NCBI RefSeq assembly: GCF_900240845.1
Contig: NZ_OERU01000001.1
Location: 951,079 to 1,015,078 of the forward strand
Direction of reading: 5' to 3'
Origin: Peptostreptococcus faecalis
Lineage (GTDB): Bacteria > Bacillota > Clostridia > Peptostreptococcales > Peptostreptococcaceae
Length of the DNA: 64,000 nucleotides
This document shows, one piece after another, positions 24,995 through 33,944 of this stretch. The notes below the pieces were generated by a model. It made no database searches. It saw only the letters and a list, made by a program, of their open reading frames with translations, and was not told where the DNA came from. The position numbers were made by a program, and so were the translations under genes. Position 1 is the first letter of the stretch, and each line of letters begins with the position of its first letter.

Positions 24995-25786
24995 CTATAC
25001 ATATTTATTTATTATTACCATAATTTTTCCTTTTTTGGTAGTATTGCCGATTTCGCTCAATATAAATTTCCCTTTAGTTCTAACTGATATTAAAGCCTTT
25101 TCTTGAACTAGCTTAGATGGTTGAGCTATCTTTTCATAATCCATATAAACACGTTCTCCTTCACAAAGTTTTAAAGATTCTTGCCTTGATAAATTAAAAA
25201 CACTGCTAATAATTGCATCTATTCTTAAAGATGAAACTGTCACCTTTTTCTCTACAAATTCTTGTTCAATATTTACAATTTCATTTCTATGAATATATTC
25301 AACCGTCACTTTATTTCTTCCAACTCTTTCACAATTATAAAGAACATAATCAGATACCTCAGAATCTAGAATAAATTGACAATAGTTTTCATGAACTATT
25401 ATATCGCCTATTTTTTCTCTTTTAATACCCAAACCAAGTATAGAACCTAAATAGTCACGATGTGACACAGAAGAAAATTTGAAATTACCATTAATTTGTA
25501 TAAATCTAAGTAAGTCTTCACCAACTATTTCTTCCTCTTGCAGGTAATATGGATAAATTATTAGAACTGCTCTTTCAGCATCTACATATCCTCCATCAAT
25601 TATATAGCTTAATTCTGATTGTGTATTCACAATAGCAACTGCATTTTTAATTTCATATGGATTCAAAAATTCAGTTTTTTTAACTTCATGATTTTTTAAA
25701 ACAGAGTTGCATATATCTACTACTCTGTACATTTTTAGTCTCAAATCTTCATCAGTTATATGGTTCGTTAACTTAATCTTATCCAT
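24995..25786 (-). CDS. ylmH: S4-domain RNA-binding protein YlmH
   Basis: 263 residues. The N-terminal YlmH domain includes LIIYPYYLQ and the GSILGLGIKREKIGDI segment. A C-terminal S4 domain (about 185-250) has SSLRIDAIISSVFNLSRQESLKL. Members bind the 50S subunit with peptidyl-tRNA and act in ribosome-associated quality control; the gene sits in the division cluster by tradition. It overlaps nothing, and the start has no obvious Shine-Dalgarno but is only 6 nt after the yggT stop, so coupling is likely. Confidence 0.9.
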   Translation of the reverse strand: MDKIKLTNHITDEDLRLKMYRVVDICNSVLKNHEVKKTEFLNPYEIKNAVAIVNTQSELSYIIDGGYVDAERAVLIIYPYYLQEEEIVGEDLLRFIQINGNFKFSSVSHRDYLGSILGLGIKREKIGDIIVHENYCQFILDSEVSDYVLYNCERVGRNKVTVEYIHRNEIVNIEQEFVEKKVTVSSLRIDAIISSVFNLSRQESLKLCEGERVYMDYEKIAQPSKLVQEKALISVRTKGKFILSEIGNTTKKGKIMVIINKYV

Positions 25787-25792
25787 AATAAA

Positions 25793-26050
25793 TTACAAAA
25801 ATCTCTCAATTAAATTTCTTATTATAATCAAAGCAATAAATGATATCATTGGAGTAAAATCCAATGGTCCCGTCATGTACCTACCAAAAATATTTCTAAT
25901 AGGCCTTTCTACTGGCAGTGTAAAGTCCTCTAAAAAAGCGTATACCCTACTATCCTGAGCTCCAGGAAACCAAGACATAAGTGATTTAGCTATAATAGCC
26001 CACATTATTATGGTTATCAAATATACTAATGCAATTTTTAAAATATACAT
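25793..26050 (-). CDS. YggT family membrane protein
   Basis: 85 residues with two hydrophobic helices (about 3-25 and 62-82) and the family's ARG-containing loop LPVERPIRNIFGRYM. YggT proteins are small integral membrane proteins found in the ylm division cluster. The exact role is unknown, with links to division or osmotic response. It lies between sepF and ylmH. The ATG has GGGAG upstream. Confidence 0.9.
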   Translation of the reverse strand: MYILKIALVYLITIIMWAIIAKSLMSWFPGAQDSRVYAFLEDFTLPVERPIRNIFGRYMTGPLDFTPMISFIALIIIRNLIERFL

Positions 26051-26061
26051 ACTTTATCTCC

Positions 26062-26559
26062 CTACCTGTTTTGCCAAGGGAAAATAGCCTTGCTTTCTAA
26101 TTCTTTTTTTATACTAGCATCTACGTCTACATTTTTAGGTGCTAAAATAAAAATAGATTTTGAAACTCTTTGTATACTTCCATCTAACACATAAACTGCA
26201 CCATTCATAAAATCGAATACAGATTTTTTAGTATTTTGCTGTGTCATATTTTCTAAATTTACAATTACTGTTTTTCTAAGTCTTAAATGATCTGCTATTG
26301 TAGCAGCATCGTCATATACTTTTGGTTCTACAATTACTACTTTCATTTGATTATGACTTTGATATTCAGGTACTCTTCCAGATGAAAAAGATGAATATTG
26401 AGTTTCTGCCTCTTTATCTTCATAATCTACAAAGTCACCTTCATAATCCTCATAGTTATCATCATACTCTTCATAAGTATCGTATTCTTCATCAGAATCG
26501 TCGTCATCTATTATCATCCAATTCTTTAATTTCCCTACCTTATCTTTAATACTCGCCAT
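26062..26559 (-). CDS. sepF: Cell division protein SepF
   Basis: 165 residues. It has an N-terminal amphipathic helix (ASIKDKVGKLKNWMIID), an acidic linker rich in Asp/Glu/Tyr, and a globular SepF domain from about 75 (VVIVEPKVYDDAATIADHL and VIVNLENM). SepF anchors FtsZ to the membrane and aligns its filaments. The cluster with ylmE, yggT, ylmH and divIVA is conserved. The ATG at 26559 follows AGGAGG. Confidence 0.95.
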   Translation of the reverse strand: MASIKDKVGKLKNWMIIDDDDSDEEYDTYEEYDDNYEDYEGDFVDYEDKEAETQYSSFSSGRVPEYQSHNQMKVVIVEPKVYDDAATIADHLRLRKTVIVNLENMTQQNTKKSVFDFMNGAVYVLDGSIQRVSKSIFILAPKNVDVDASIKKELESKAIFPWQNR

Positions 26560-26582
26560 AATATACCTCCTAGCATTGTCTA

Positions 26583-27290
26583 TTATTTTTTATTTTCATA
26601 ATTTCTATTTCCAAAAATAGATGTACCTATTCTGACTATTGTCGCACCCTCTTCAATGGCTATATCAAAATCGCCACTCATTCCCATAGATAGTTCTCTC
26701 ATCTCAATATTTTTGATGTTTAAATTTGAAATATCTGTTGAAACTTTTTTTAGTTTCCTAAATACATCTCTTATTTCATCTTTTTTTGCATTTAATGGTG
26801 CCATTGTCATAAGTCCAAGTATCTTTATATTACCATATTTTTCAGAACAAGTCCTCATAAAGTTCTCTACTTCATTCAAATCTAGCCCATGTTTTGATTC
26901 TTCTTTTGACACGTTCACTTGAACTAAACAATTAACAGAAATATCTAATTTTTCTGCTCTATTGTTTATTTCTTCCGCTAAAGATTCTCTATCCAAAGAA
27001 TGTATTAGATATGCTTTATCTATTATATATTTTACTTTATTAGTTTGAAGAGTTCCTATTTGATGCCACTTAACCTTATCACCAATTGCTTCATATTTTC
27101 GTTTTAGCTCTTGTGGTTTATTTTCTCCAACTTCAGTAATTCCTTGCTCTATAGCTTCTTCAATCACATCTATATCCACAGTTTTTGTGACTCCAAGGAG
27201 TGTAATGTCATCAGGGTTTCTCCCAGCTTTAATAGCTATTTCATCTATTTCTTTTCTTACATTTTTTATATTATCAGAAATACTACTCAT
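26583..27290 (-). CDS. Pyridoxal-phosphate homeostasis protein YggS/YlmE
   Basis: 235 residues, an alanine racemase N-domain-like TIM barrel. It has ITLLGVTKTVDID (PLP lysine in the VTK motif), VGENKPQELKRK, WHQIGTLQTNKV, and LSMGMSGDFDIAIEEGAT near the C-terminus. Members control pyridoxal phosphate and amino acid pools and do not racemise alanine. It is the first gene of the ylm group. The ATG at 27290 follows AAGGAGG. Confidence 0.93.
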   Translation of the reverse strand: MSSISDNIKNVRKEIDEIAIKAGRNPDDITLLGVTKTVDIDVIEEAIEQGITEVGENKPQELKRKYEAIGDKVKWHQIGTLQTNKVKYIIDKAYLIHSLDRESLAEEINNRAEKLDISVNCLVQVNVSKEESKHGLDLNEVENFMRTCSEKYGNIKILGLMTMAPLNAKKDEIRDVFRKLKKVSTDISNLNIKNIEMRELSMGMSGDFDIAIEEGATIVRIGTSIFGNRNYENKK

Positions 27291-27437
27291 TATTCCTCCT
27301 TATTAATATAAAGTTATCATTATAATTTAAAATAAAATTAAATGAAACCACAATAATCCATTGTGAATAAATACAATATATACGTATCATTATACCAAAA
27401 AGTTTTAATTTTGTATGTAATATTTTGAAATTATTTA

Positions 27438-28448
27438 CTATAATTTAAAAATAGGCTCCATTTCATGCTTTTTTGATCTCGTCATTAGTTCAACGACTGC
27501 TTTTTCAGGTTCTAAACCTTCTTCAATTACCTTATAAATGTACTCTGTTATTGGCATTTCTATATCCAAATTTTGAGCCATCTTATGGACTGCTTTTGTT
27601 GCAGTTATTCCTTCTACTACCATATTTACTTCTTTTTGCATATTTTCTAAGCTATAACCTTGCCCAATTAAAAGACCTGCTTTTCTGTTTCTTGAGTGCA
27701 CACTTGTGCAAGTAACTATTAGATCTCCTATTCCAGAAAGCCCAGAAAAAGTCGATAATTCCGCACCCATTGCAACTCCAAATCTACTAATTTCAGTCAA
27801 GCCTCTAGTCATCAATGCGGCTTTAGAGTTATCTCCATACCCAAGTCCGTCTAAAACACCTGCTCCGAAAGCAATTATATTTTTTGTTGCACCACCTAGT
27901 TCAACTCCTATCAAATCAGTATTTGTATATACTCTAAACGATGGATTCATAAAAAAATCTTGAACTGTTTGTGATATATTTATATCCTCAGAAGATGCTA
28001 CAACTGCTGTCGGTACATTTTTTGATACTTCTTCAGCGTGAGAAGGTCCCGATAGCATACAGTATTTATTTTCTGGCAATTCTTCCTTACAAACAACGGA
28101 AAGTCTTTTTCCGCTGCCATTTTCTATTCCTTTTGCTACATTTACCAAAATCTGTTCTTTTTTTACTATTTTAGATAATTCAATACTTATATTCCTTACT
28201 TGTTGTGAAGGAATAGCTAAGACTATAATTTCAGATTCTCTAACGGCCTCTTCTATATTATTAGTGGCATAAATAGATTTATTTAAATCGATATTAGGTA
28301 GATATTTGTTATTAGTATGATTTAAATTTATTTCTTCGCACTGTTCATTTCTTCTTGACCACATCATTACATCATGTCCATTATCATCAAGAACCATCGC
28401 CAAGGCACTTCCCCAGCTACCAGCTCCTAAAACACATACTTTACTCAT
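27438..28448 (-). CDS. gpsA: Glycerol-3-phosphate dehydrogenase (NAD(P)+)
   Basis: 336 residues. Rossmann opening VCVLGAGSWGSALAMVL, the conserved LSGPSHAEEVSKNVPTAV, and GVELGGATKNIIAFGAG with the catalytic Lys. It makes sn-glycerol-3-phosphate from dihydroxyacetone phosphate for phospholipid synthesis. Adjacent plsY uses its product. In sporulating Firmicutes spoIVA is often close to gpsA; it is absent here. The ATG has AGGAGG upstream. Confidence 0.96.
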   Translation of the reverse strand: MSKVCVLGAGSWGSALAMVLDDNGHDVMMWSRRNEQCEEINLNHTNNKYLPNIDLNKSIYATNNIEEAVRESEIIVLAIPSQQVRNISIELSKIVKKEQILVNVAKGIENGSGKRLSVVCKEELPENKYCMLSGPSHAEEVSKNVPTAVVASSEDINISQTVQDFFMNPSFRVYTNTDLIGVELGGATKNIIAFGAGVLDGLGYGDNSKAALMTRGLTEISRFGVAMGAELSTFSGLSGIGDLIVTCTSVHSRNRKAGLLIGQGYSLENMQKEVNMVVEGITATKAVHKMAQNLDIEMPITEYIYKVIEEGLEPEKAVVELMTRSKKHEMEPIFKL

Positions 28449-28459
28449 ATCGTATCCTC

Positions 28460-29077
28460 CTAATTTCTATTATTTTTTTTTAATTCTAATCTTCTTTCCT
28501 CGCCCTTTAACAATCTCTTAATATTATCTTTATGTTTATAAATAACAGAGATTGATAACAATACACATATCCAAGCTCCAACAAAATCTTTTTCCATTAA
28601 CATCAGTACTACAAAAAAGCACACTCCGCAAATCGATGCTACCGATACATATCTAGTGACTAAAACTAAAACTATAAAAAACAACATACTAGCTAGAGTA
28701 GGAAGAGGCGCTATTGCCAACATAGCTCCATACGTTGTTGCAACACCTTTCCCACCTTTGAAGTTTAAAAATACCGGCCAATTGTGACCACATACAACAG
28801 AAACTATTGATATGAATTTTGCTATATCTAAGTCTACTTTAAATTGGTTTGCAATAAAAATAGACAATAAAACTGCGATGGTACCTTTAAAATAATCTCC
28901 AAGCAAAGTAAGCGCACCAGCTTTCACTCCATAGGTTCTTAATACATTAGTTGTTCCGGCATTTTTAGACCCTTTAGTTCTTATATCGGCTCCATAAAAT
29001 ATTTTGCTAATTATAAATGAACTGGAAATATTCCCTATCAAATAAGATAATATTCCTATACATATATATATAAGCAT
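28460..29077 (-). CDS. plsY: Acyl-phosphate:glycerol-3-phosphate acyltransferase PlsY
   Basis: 205 residues with about five membrane helices. The characteristic motifs are GSKNAGTTNVLRTYG (about 36-50), GHNWPVFLNFKGGKGVATTYG and the final YKHKDNIKRLLKGEE. It transfers acyl chains from acyl-phosphate to glycerol-3-phosphate, the first step of phospholipid synthesis, and is in line with gpsA, which supplies the acceptor. The der-plsY-gpsA order has short spacing of 11-16 nt. Confidence 0.95.
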   Translation of the reverse strand: MLIYICIGILSYLIGNISSSFIISKIFYGADIRTKGSKNAGTTNVLRTYGVKAGALTLLGDYFKGTIAVLLSIFIANQFKVDLDIAKFISIVSVVCGHNWPVFLNFKGGKGVATTYGAMLAIAPLPTLASMLFFIVLVLVTRYVSVASICGVCFFVVLMLMEKDFVGAWICVLLSISVIYKHKDNIKRLLKGEERRLELKKNNRN

Positions 29078-29093
29078 TTTACAATCCTCCTTA

Positions 29094-30419
29094 TTATTTT
29101 TTCTTTTGTCTGTACTCTACTCTAATAGAAGTACCTTCAAATCCAAAATTTTCTCTTATTTTATTTTCCAAATATCTTGTATAAGAGAAGTGAGTTAATT
29201 GCTTATCGTTTATAAATAACGTGAATTTAGGCGGCTTTACCCCCGTCTGAGTTCCATAATATATCTTCAACCTTTTACCTTTATCTGATGGAGGTTGATT
29301 CATCATCACCGCTTCACCGATAACATCATTTAAAACTGACGTACTTATTTGTTTATTCTGTTCATTTGATACTTCTACAACTGTTTCCAATATCTTATTG
29401 ATTCTTTGATTTGTTACGGCTGATACAAATAAAATAGGAGCATAACTCATAAAAGGGAATTTTTCGCGTATTGAAAATCTAAAATTACTCATTGTTTTAT
29501 TATCTTTTTCAATCAAGTCCCATTTATTGACTATAAATATACATCCCTTTCCTTCATCATGTGCAATACCTGCTATCTTTGTATCTTGCTCTGTTACACC
29601 TTCTGTTGCATCAATAACTATCAATACAACATTCGCTCTATCTACAGCAGTCATAGCTCTAAGTACAGAGAATTTTTCAACTCTTTCATAAATTTTACTA
29701 CGTCTTCTTATTCCGGCAGTATCTATTAATAAAAATTTATTGTCGTTATTTTCAAAATACGTGTCAATCGCATCTCTAGTAGTACCTGCAATAGGAGATA
29801 CAATAACTCTGTTTTCGCCTAGAATATTATTCAAAATAGAACTTTTACCTGCATTTGGTTTACCAGTAATAGCTACTCTAATTATATCTTCATCATATTC
29901 AGTATTTAATCCTTCTGGGATATTTACTAAAACTTCATCCAGTAAATCGCCTAGCCCCATGCTATTAGCTCCAGATATAGGAAATGGAGTTCCAAGCCCC
30001 AATTCATAAAAATCATATAATAAATCGTATTGACTTTTTGAATCTATTTTATTTACAACCAATATTACTGGTTTTTTCGTTTTTCTTAGAATATCTGCAA
30101 CTTCTTTATCCGCTGCAGTCAATCCACCTTTTCCATCTACAACAAATAAAATAACATGAGCCATATCTATTGCAAGCAGCGCTTGATCTCTCATCTGTGA
30201 GACAATAACATCATCTGATGCTGGTTCTATTCCTCCTGTATCTATTATTGTAAAATAATTATTAAGCCATTCGACTTCTCCAAATATTCTATCTCTAGTG
30301 ACACCTGGAGTATCTTCGACAATAGATATTTTTTTACCTGTAAGTTTATTGAAAATAGTCGATTTACCTACATTAGGTCTTCCTACGACTGCTACTATCG
30401 GTCTATTATCATTGTTCAT
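29094..30419 (-). CDS. der: Ribosome biogenesis GTPase Der (EngA)
   Basis: 441 residues with two tandem GTPase domains. The first P-loop is GRPNVGKSTIFNKL with DTPGVTRD. The second is GKPNAGKSSILNNIL with GTTRDAIDTYF, and NKWDL is its G4 motif. A C-terminal KH-like domain ends HFSYTRYLENKIRENF. Der is essential for 50S assembly. It is the first of the der-plsY-gpsA group. Confidence 0.96.
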   Translation of the reverse strand: MNNDNRPIVAVVGRPNVGKSTIFNKLTGKKISIVEDTPGVTRDRIFGEVEWLNNYFTIIDTGGIEPASDDVIVSQMRDQALLAIDMAHVILFVVDGKGGLTAADKEVADILRKTKKPVILVVNKIDSKSQYDLLYDFYELGLGTPFPISGANSMGLGDLLDEVLVNIPEGLNTEYDEDIIRVAITGKPNAGKSSILNNILGENRVIVSPIAGTTRDAIDTYFENNDNKFLLIDTAGIRRRSKIYERVEKFSVLRAMTAVDRANVVLIVIDATEGVTEQDTKIAGIAHDEGKGCIFIVNKWDLIEKDNKTMSNFRFSIREKFPFMSYAPILFVSAVTNQRINKILETVVEVSNEQNKQISTSVLNDVIGEAVMMNQPPSDKGKRLKIYYGTQTGVKPPKFTLFINDKQLTHFSYTRYLENKIRENFGFEGTSIRVEYRQKKK

Positions 30420-30478
30420 ATATACACATCCTATTCTTAATTATATCGTTTGTTTCATTTTTCTAACCATCTAATCTA

Positions 30479-31798
30479 TTATACAGTATTTTTTGGCAAA
30501 GATACAGATAAGTCACCCTTTTTTGGTAATATAATTTTAAAAGATGAACCTTTCCCCAAAGTTGATTCAACATCTATCCTTCCATTTAAAGATATTACAA
30601 TATGTTTTATTATTGCTAAACCTAAACCTGTGCCTTCTATATCCTTATTCCTTGACTTGCTGACTCTGTAAAATCTCTCAAAGATTCTTTCAATTTCATT
30701 TTCACTTATTCCTATTCCATTATCTTCGACTGTCACATAGTAATTTTCACTGTCGTCATTATAAATTACTTTTACATATCCGCCTCTTCTGTTGTACTTT
30801 ATTCCATTTGTTATAAGATTAATCAATAGTTCCTTAAAATATTGTTGGTGAGTAAAAAACATATAGTTTTCAAGATTTCCATAATCAACCTCTAAAGATA
30901 TATTTACTTTTTTTGCCTTCCTTTGAAGTAGCTTAAACACAAGATTATTTACTTCTCTTATGTCAAACCAATCCCTAATCAGTTCTACTTCTCCCTCTAT
31001 TGATGATAACAATAAAATATCATTGATCAGTATTCTTAATCTATTTGCCTCATTTTCTATTATATCTAAAAATCTTTTTCTTTTTTCAGGATCTATATTT
31101 TTGTCATTTACTTTTAATGTTTCTATAAATCCCTGTATTGATGTAAGAGGAGTTTTTAACTCGTGACTTACATTGGCTGCAAATTCAGTTCTCATATTTT
31201 CAAGTTTTTTTCTATCTGTTATATCCTCTATATTTACAATTGAAGAAATTTGAACTTCTTTTTGCCCTTCTTCACGAACAGGATCTATCCTCAATTTAAA
31301 TATTTGTCCTTTAGTTGATACTATTTCTTTACTAACACTGCTATTAATATCCATATTGTTTTCAATAAACTTTAAAATTTTTGGTTCTTTTACAATATCT
31401 GTTATCAACTGTCCTTCTGCTTCTATATCATCTGGACAATTAATATATTCTTTAGCAGGATTATTGATTAAAAATGCTCTGTTGAAAATATCTATAACTA
31501 ATATCCCATTGGTAAGTGAAGTTATAATAGAGTTTAGTTGAACATTTTTGCTTTCTATTTGATCGAACGAAGTATCTAACATATCAACCATATTATTAAA
31601 ATTTTCCGAAAAAACATTTAACTCAGAGTGACGAAAATGTTTCATCCTCGCATTCAAATCCATATTTTTCACTTTGCTAGACATATCCATTAATTCTTGT
31701 AAAAAAAGTTTTAAACTTTTTGAATGTCTATACAACATCATCGAAATTATCCAAGATAGGATCATCAATACTGTTATAATATATGTTATTTTATCCAT
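30479..31798 (-). CDS. PhoR-like sensor histidine kinase with one membrane helix
   Basis: 439 residues from ATG 31798, which has TTGGAGGAAAGC ahead of it. The frame could be extended to 31840, but that start falls inside the hairpin at 31808-31845. Domains: one N-terminal helix (about 3-23), a HAMP-like linker, a PAS domain (about 85-190), HisKA with SHELKTP (His about 212), and HATPase motifs DNGIGISENE and GTGLGLAI. There is no obvious extracellular sensor loop, so the signal is probably cytoplasmic or membrane-borne. It pairs with the response regulator upstream. Confidence 0.9.
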   Translation of the reverse strand: MDKITYIITVLMILSWIISMMLYRHSKSLKLFLQELMDMSSKVKNMDLNARMKHFRHSELNVFSENFNNMVDMLDTSFDQIESKNVQLNSIITSLTNGILVIDIFNRAFLINNPAKEYINCPDDIEAEGQLITDIVKEPKILKFIENNMDINSSVSKEIVSTKGQIFKLRIDPVREEGQKEVQISSIVNIEDITDRKKLENMRTEFAANVSHELKTPLTSIQGFIETLKVNDKNIDPEKRKRFLDIIENEANRLRILINDILLLSSIEGEVELIRDWFDIREVNNLVFKLLQRKAKKVNISLEVDYGNLENYMFFTHQQYFKELLINLITNGIKYNRRGGYVKVIYNDDSENYYVTVEDNGIGISENEIERIFERFYRVSKSRNKDIEGTGLGLAIIKHIVISLNGRIDVESTLGKGSSFKIILPKKGDLSVSLPKNTV

Positions 31799-31807
31799 GC
31801 TTTCCTC

Positions 31808-31845
31808 CAAAAAAAATAAGGATAATAAACACGCGTTCACTATCC
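31808..31845 (-). terminator. Attenuator-like hairpin between response regulator and kinase
   Basis: On the minus strand GGATAGTGAAC (31845-31835) pairs with GTTTATTATCC (31830-31820), loop GCGT, two G-U pairs, followed by a T-rich tract. It begins 13 nt after the regulator stop and ends 10 nt before the kinase start, so it would reduce kinase relative to regulator. Confidence 0.6.
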
Positions 31846-31857
31846 TAGGAAAAACTG

Positions 31858-32541
31858 TTATTTCATTTTATAGCCAACACCTCTTATAGTTTCAATATAC
31901 TTTTCATCATCGGAATATTCTTCTAATTTTTTTCTGATATATCTTATGTGTACATCTACAGTTCTAGTTTCTCCATAGTATTCATACCCCCATACTTTAT
32001 CCAGTAAAAAATCTCTTGTAAGAACTCTTCCTCTGTTTTTCATAAGTAGTTTTAATAATTCAAACTCTTTTAGTGTAAGGTCAATTTTTCTTCCATTTAG
32101 TGTGACTTCATGCTTCTCTAAATCAAGCATGATTTTACCCACTGTCAACACAGTTTCTTTTTTGCTACTCGTTTCAGATCTCCTAAGAACTGTTTTAATT
32201 CTTGCCATTAATTCTTTTACGCTAAATGGTTTTGTTATATAGTCATCTGCTCCAACATTTAGCCCTTCAATTTTGTCTTCTTCCATATTTTTAGCTGTCA
32301 ACATAATGACTGGAACTCTGCTTAATTTTTTATCTTCACGTATTTTTTTTAATATATCAATGCCGCTAATATTAGGCAGCATCCAATCCAACAAGATAAG
32401 ATCTGGATTTTCTTCTTTCGCAGCTATAAAACCATCAAAACCATCTCTAGAGGTAATAACTTCATATCCGCCTAACTCTAAATTAAATTTTAAAAGCTCT
32501 AATATATGTTCTTCATCATCAATTAGCAAAATCTTTATCAT
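31858..32541 (-). CDS. OmpR/PhoB-family response regulator
   Basis: 227 residues. Receiver domain: MIKILLIDDEEHILELLKF, the phospho-acceptor Asp in ILLDWMLP (about 54), VIMLTAK, and KPFSVKEL. The C-terminal winged helix has LTLKEFELLKLLMKNRG, TRDFLLDKVWGYEYYGETRTVDVHIRYIRKKL. It is PhoP-like and works with the kinase 60 nt downstream. No regulon site was recognised. The ATG follows AGGAGGG. Confidence 0.93.
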   Translation of the reverse strand: MIKILLIDDEEHILELLKFNLELGGYEVITSRDGFDGFIAAKEENPDLILLDWMLPNISGIDILKKIREDKKLSRVPVIMLTAKNMEEDKIEGLNVGADDYITKPFSVKELMARIKTVLRRSETSSKKETVLTVGKIMLDLEKHEVTLNGRKIDLTLKEFELLKLLMKNRGRVLTRDFLLDKVWGYEYYGETRTVDVHIRYIRKKLEEYSDDEKYIETIRGVGYKMK

Positions 32542-32559
32542 CGCAAACCCTCCTTGTTC

Positions 32560-33327
32560 TTAAAAGATCTGAACAATAGTTCCTATTCTCTTTTCAGTTT
32601 TATTATCTTTTCTGTATGAGAAGAACTTATCATTGTTGCAAGATGTGCATAGTTCTAATTTTTTGATGTTTTTATTTTCAACACCTGATTTTATAAGAAA
32701 AAGTTCGTTAATTTTCCATAAATCAAGAAAATACTCATCGCTACTTTTTTTACAAAAAAATTCTTCATCGCAGTTTGTTCCCAGAATATCATCCATCTTA
32801 TTTTTGAATTTCAAAACTAAATCTTCAGAAACATTATAACAACAAACTCCAATAGATGGTCCAATATAAACTTCAATATCTTTAGGATTTACATCATACT
32901 CTTTTTTCATAGTACGTATTGTTTCTCCAACTATATTATCGTAGGTTCCTTTCCATCCTGCATGGGCAATTCCAATAATATTTTTAACATTGTCAAAAAA
33001 AACCACAGGTACACAATCAGCTGTAAAAGCTAATAAAGGAACTTCTCTTAGATCTGTAACCAAAGCATCTGCATCTTCAATTTTTCCTACAGAAATATCA
33101 TTTATGACTCTAACTTTTGAAGAATGAATTTGCTTGTTGAAGGTTATATTTTCTATTTTATAGTCATTTCTTCGACATATCTTTTCAATATCATCATTAT
33201 TTTTTGCATCCACACTTCTATGTGTAAAAAGAATCGAAACATTATTTTTTTCTATTTTAAAATAATCATTTTCTTCCACGATTTCGGCATTATCAAAATT
33301 AACAGATTTATTTAAACTATTTTTCAT
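32560..33327 (-). CDS. pgeF: Peptidoglycan editing factor PgeF (YlmD, laccase-like fold)
   Basis: 255 residues, the DUF152/multicopper-like family. It contains [30 protein letters not shown] and [18 protein letters not shown], which supply the conserved His and Cys of the metal site. Members have been linked to wall precursor fidelity and to purine nucleosidase activity. It overlaps nrdR by 11 nt and is the ylmD equivalent of the division cluster. Confidence 0.92.
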   Translation of the reverse strand: MKNSLNKSVNFDNAEIVEENDYFKIEKNNVSILFTHRSVDAKNNDDIEKICRRNDYKIENITFNKQIHSSKVRVINDISVGKIEDADALVTDLREVPLLAFTADCVPVVFFDNVKNIIGIAHAGWKGTYDNIVGETIRTMKKEYDVNPKDIEVYIGPSIGVCCYNVSEDLVLKFKNKMDDILGTNCDEEFFCKKSSDEYFLDLWKINELFLIKSGVENKNIKKLELCTSCNNDKFFSYRKDNKTEKRIGTIVQIF

Positions 33328-33790
33328 TATTTATCTCGCCTCTTTCACTAAGTATGCTTTCTAATTCCTTAACAAAAGTATTCAAGTCTTTAAACTGTCT
33401 GTATACAGAGGCAAATCTAACATATGCGACTTCATCAACATCTTTTAGTCTATCCATTACCATCTCACCAATTCTTGTCGTTTCTATCTCATCAATAAAC
33501 ATTTTGTTTACTTCAGATTCAATAGAGTCTACAATTTCATCGATTTTTGATATTGAAACAGGTCTTTTTTCGCATGATCTTATCAATCCGTATTTTATTT
33601 TATCTCTGTCAAAAGACTCTCTTCTTCCATCTTTTTTTATTACCATAACAGGCGTCATTTCAATTTTTTCATATGTAGTAAATCTTTTTTTACAGCTTTC
33701 ACATTCTCTTCTTCTTCTAATCGAAGCAGCATCTATATGTCTTGAATCAAGTACTTTAGACTCTTTAAATTCACAATATGGACAAAGCAT
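33317..33790 (-). CDS. nrdR: Transcriptional repressor NrdR
   Basis: 157 residues from ATG 33790. A longer start at 33799 is a GTG that forms part of the GAGGTG ribosome binding site. It has an N-terminal zinc ribbon ([17 protein letters not shown] and [13 protein letters not shown]) and an ATP-cone domain ([18 protein letters not shown]). NrdR represses ribonucleotide reductase genes in response to nucleotides. No nrd gene is nearby. The position next to ftsZ is typical of Firmicutes. Confidence 0.95.
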   Translation of the reverse strand: MLCPYCEFKESKVLDSRHIDAASIRRRRECESCKKRFTTYEKIEMTPVMVIKKDGRRESFDRDKIKYGLIRSCEKRPVSISKIDEIVDSIESEVNKMFIDEIETTRIGEMVMDRLKDVDEVAYVRFASVYRQFKDLNTFVKELESILSERGEINNEK

Positions 33791-33899
33791 GTTAATCACC
33801 TCTTTTCTTTTTATTCTTATTTAAAATTTTTTCAGTTTCAAATTAATCAAAAGATAGTATACATTATAAGGTTAATTTATATTATCTTTTTTATGAAAC

Positions 33900-33924
33900 A
33901 AGGCTCAACCATAAGCTGAGCCTT
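33900..33924 (-). terminator. Terminator after ftsZ
   Basis: The stem AAGGCTCA/TGAGCCTT (33900-33907 and 33917-33924) lies 20 nt past the ftsZ stop. The U tract is strong on the plus strand and weaker on the minus strand, so it may act in both directions. Confidence 0.6.
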
Positions 33925-33944
33925 ATTTTTTTATATTGACATTT

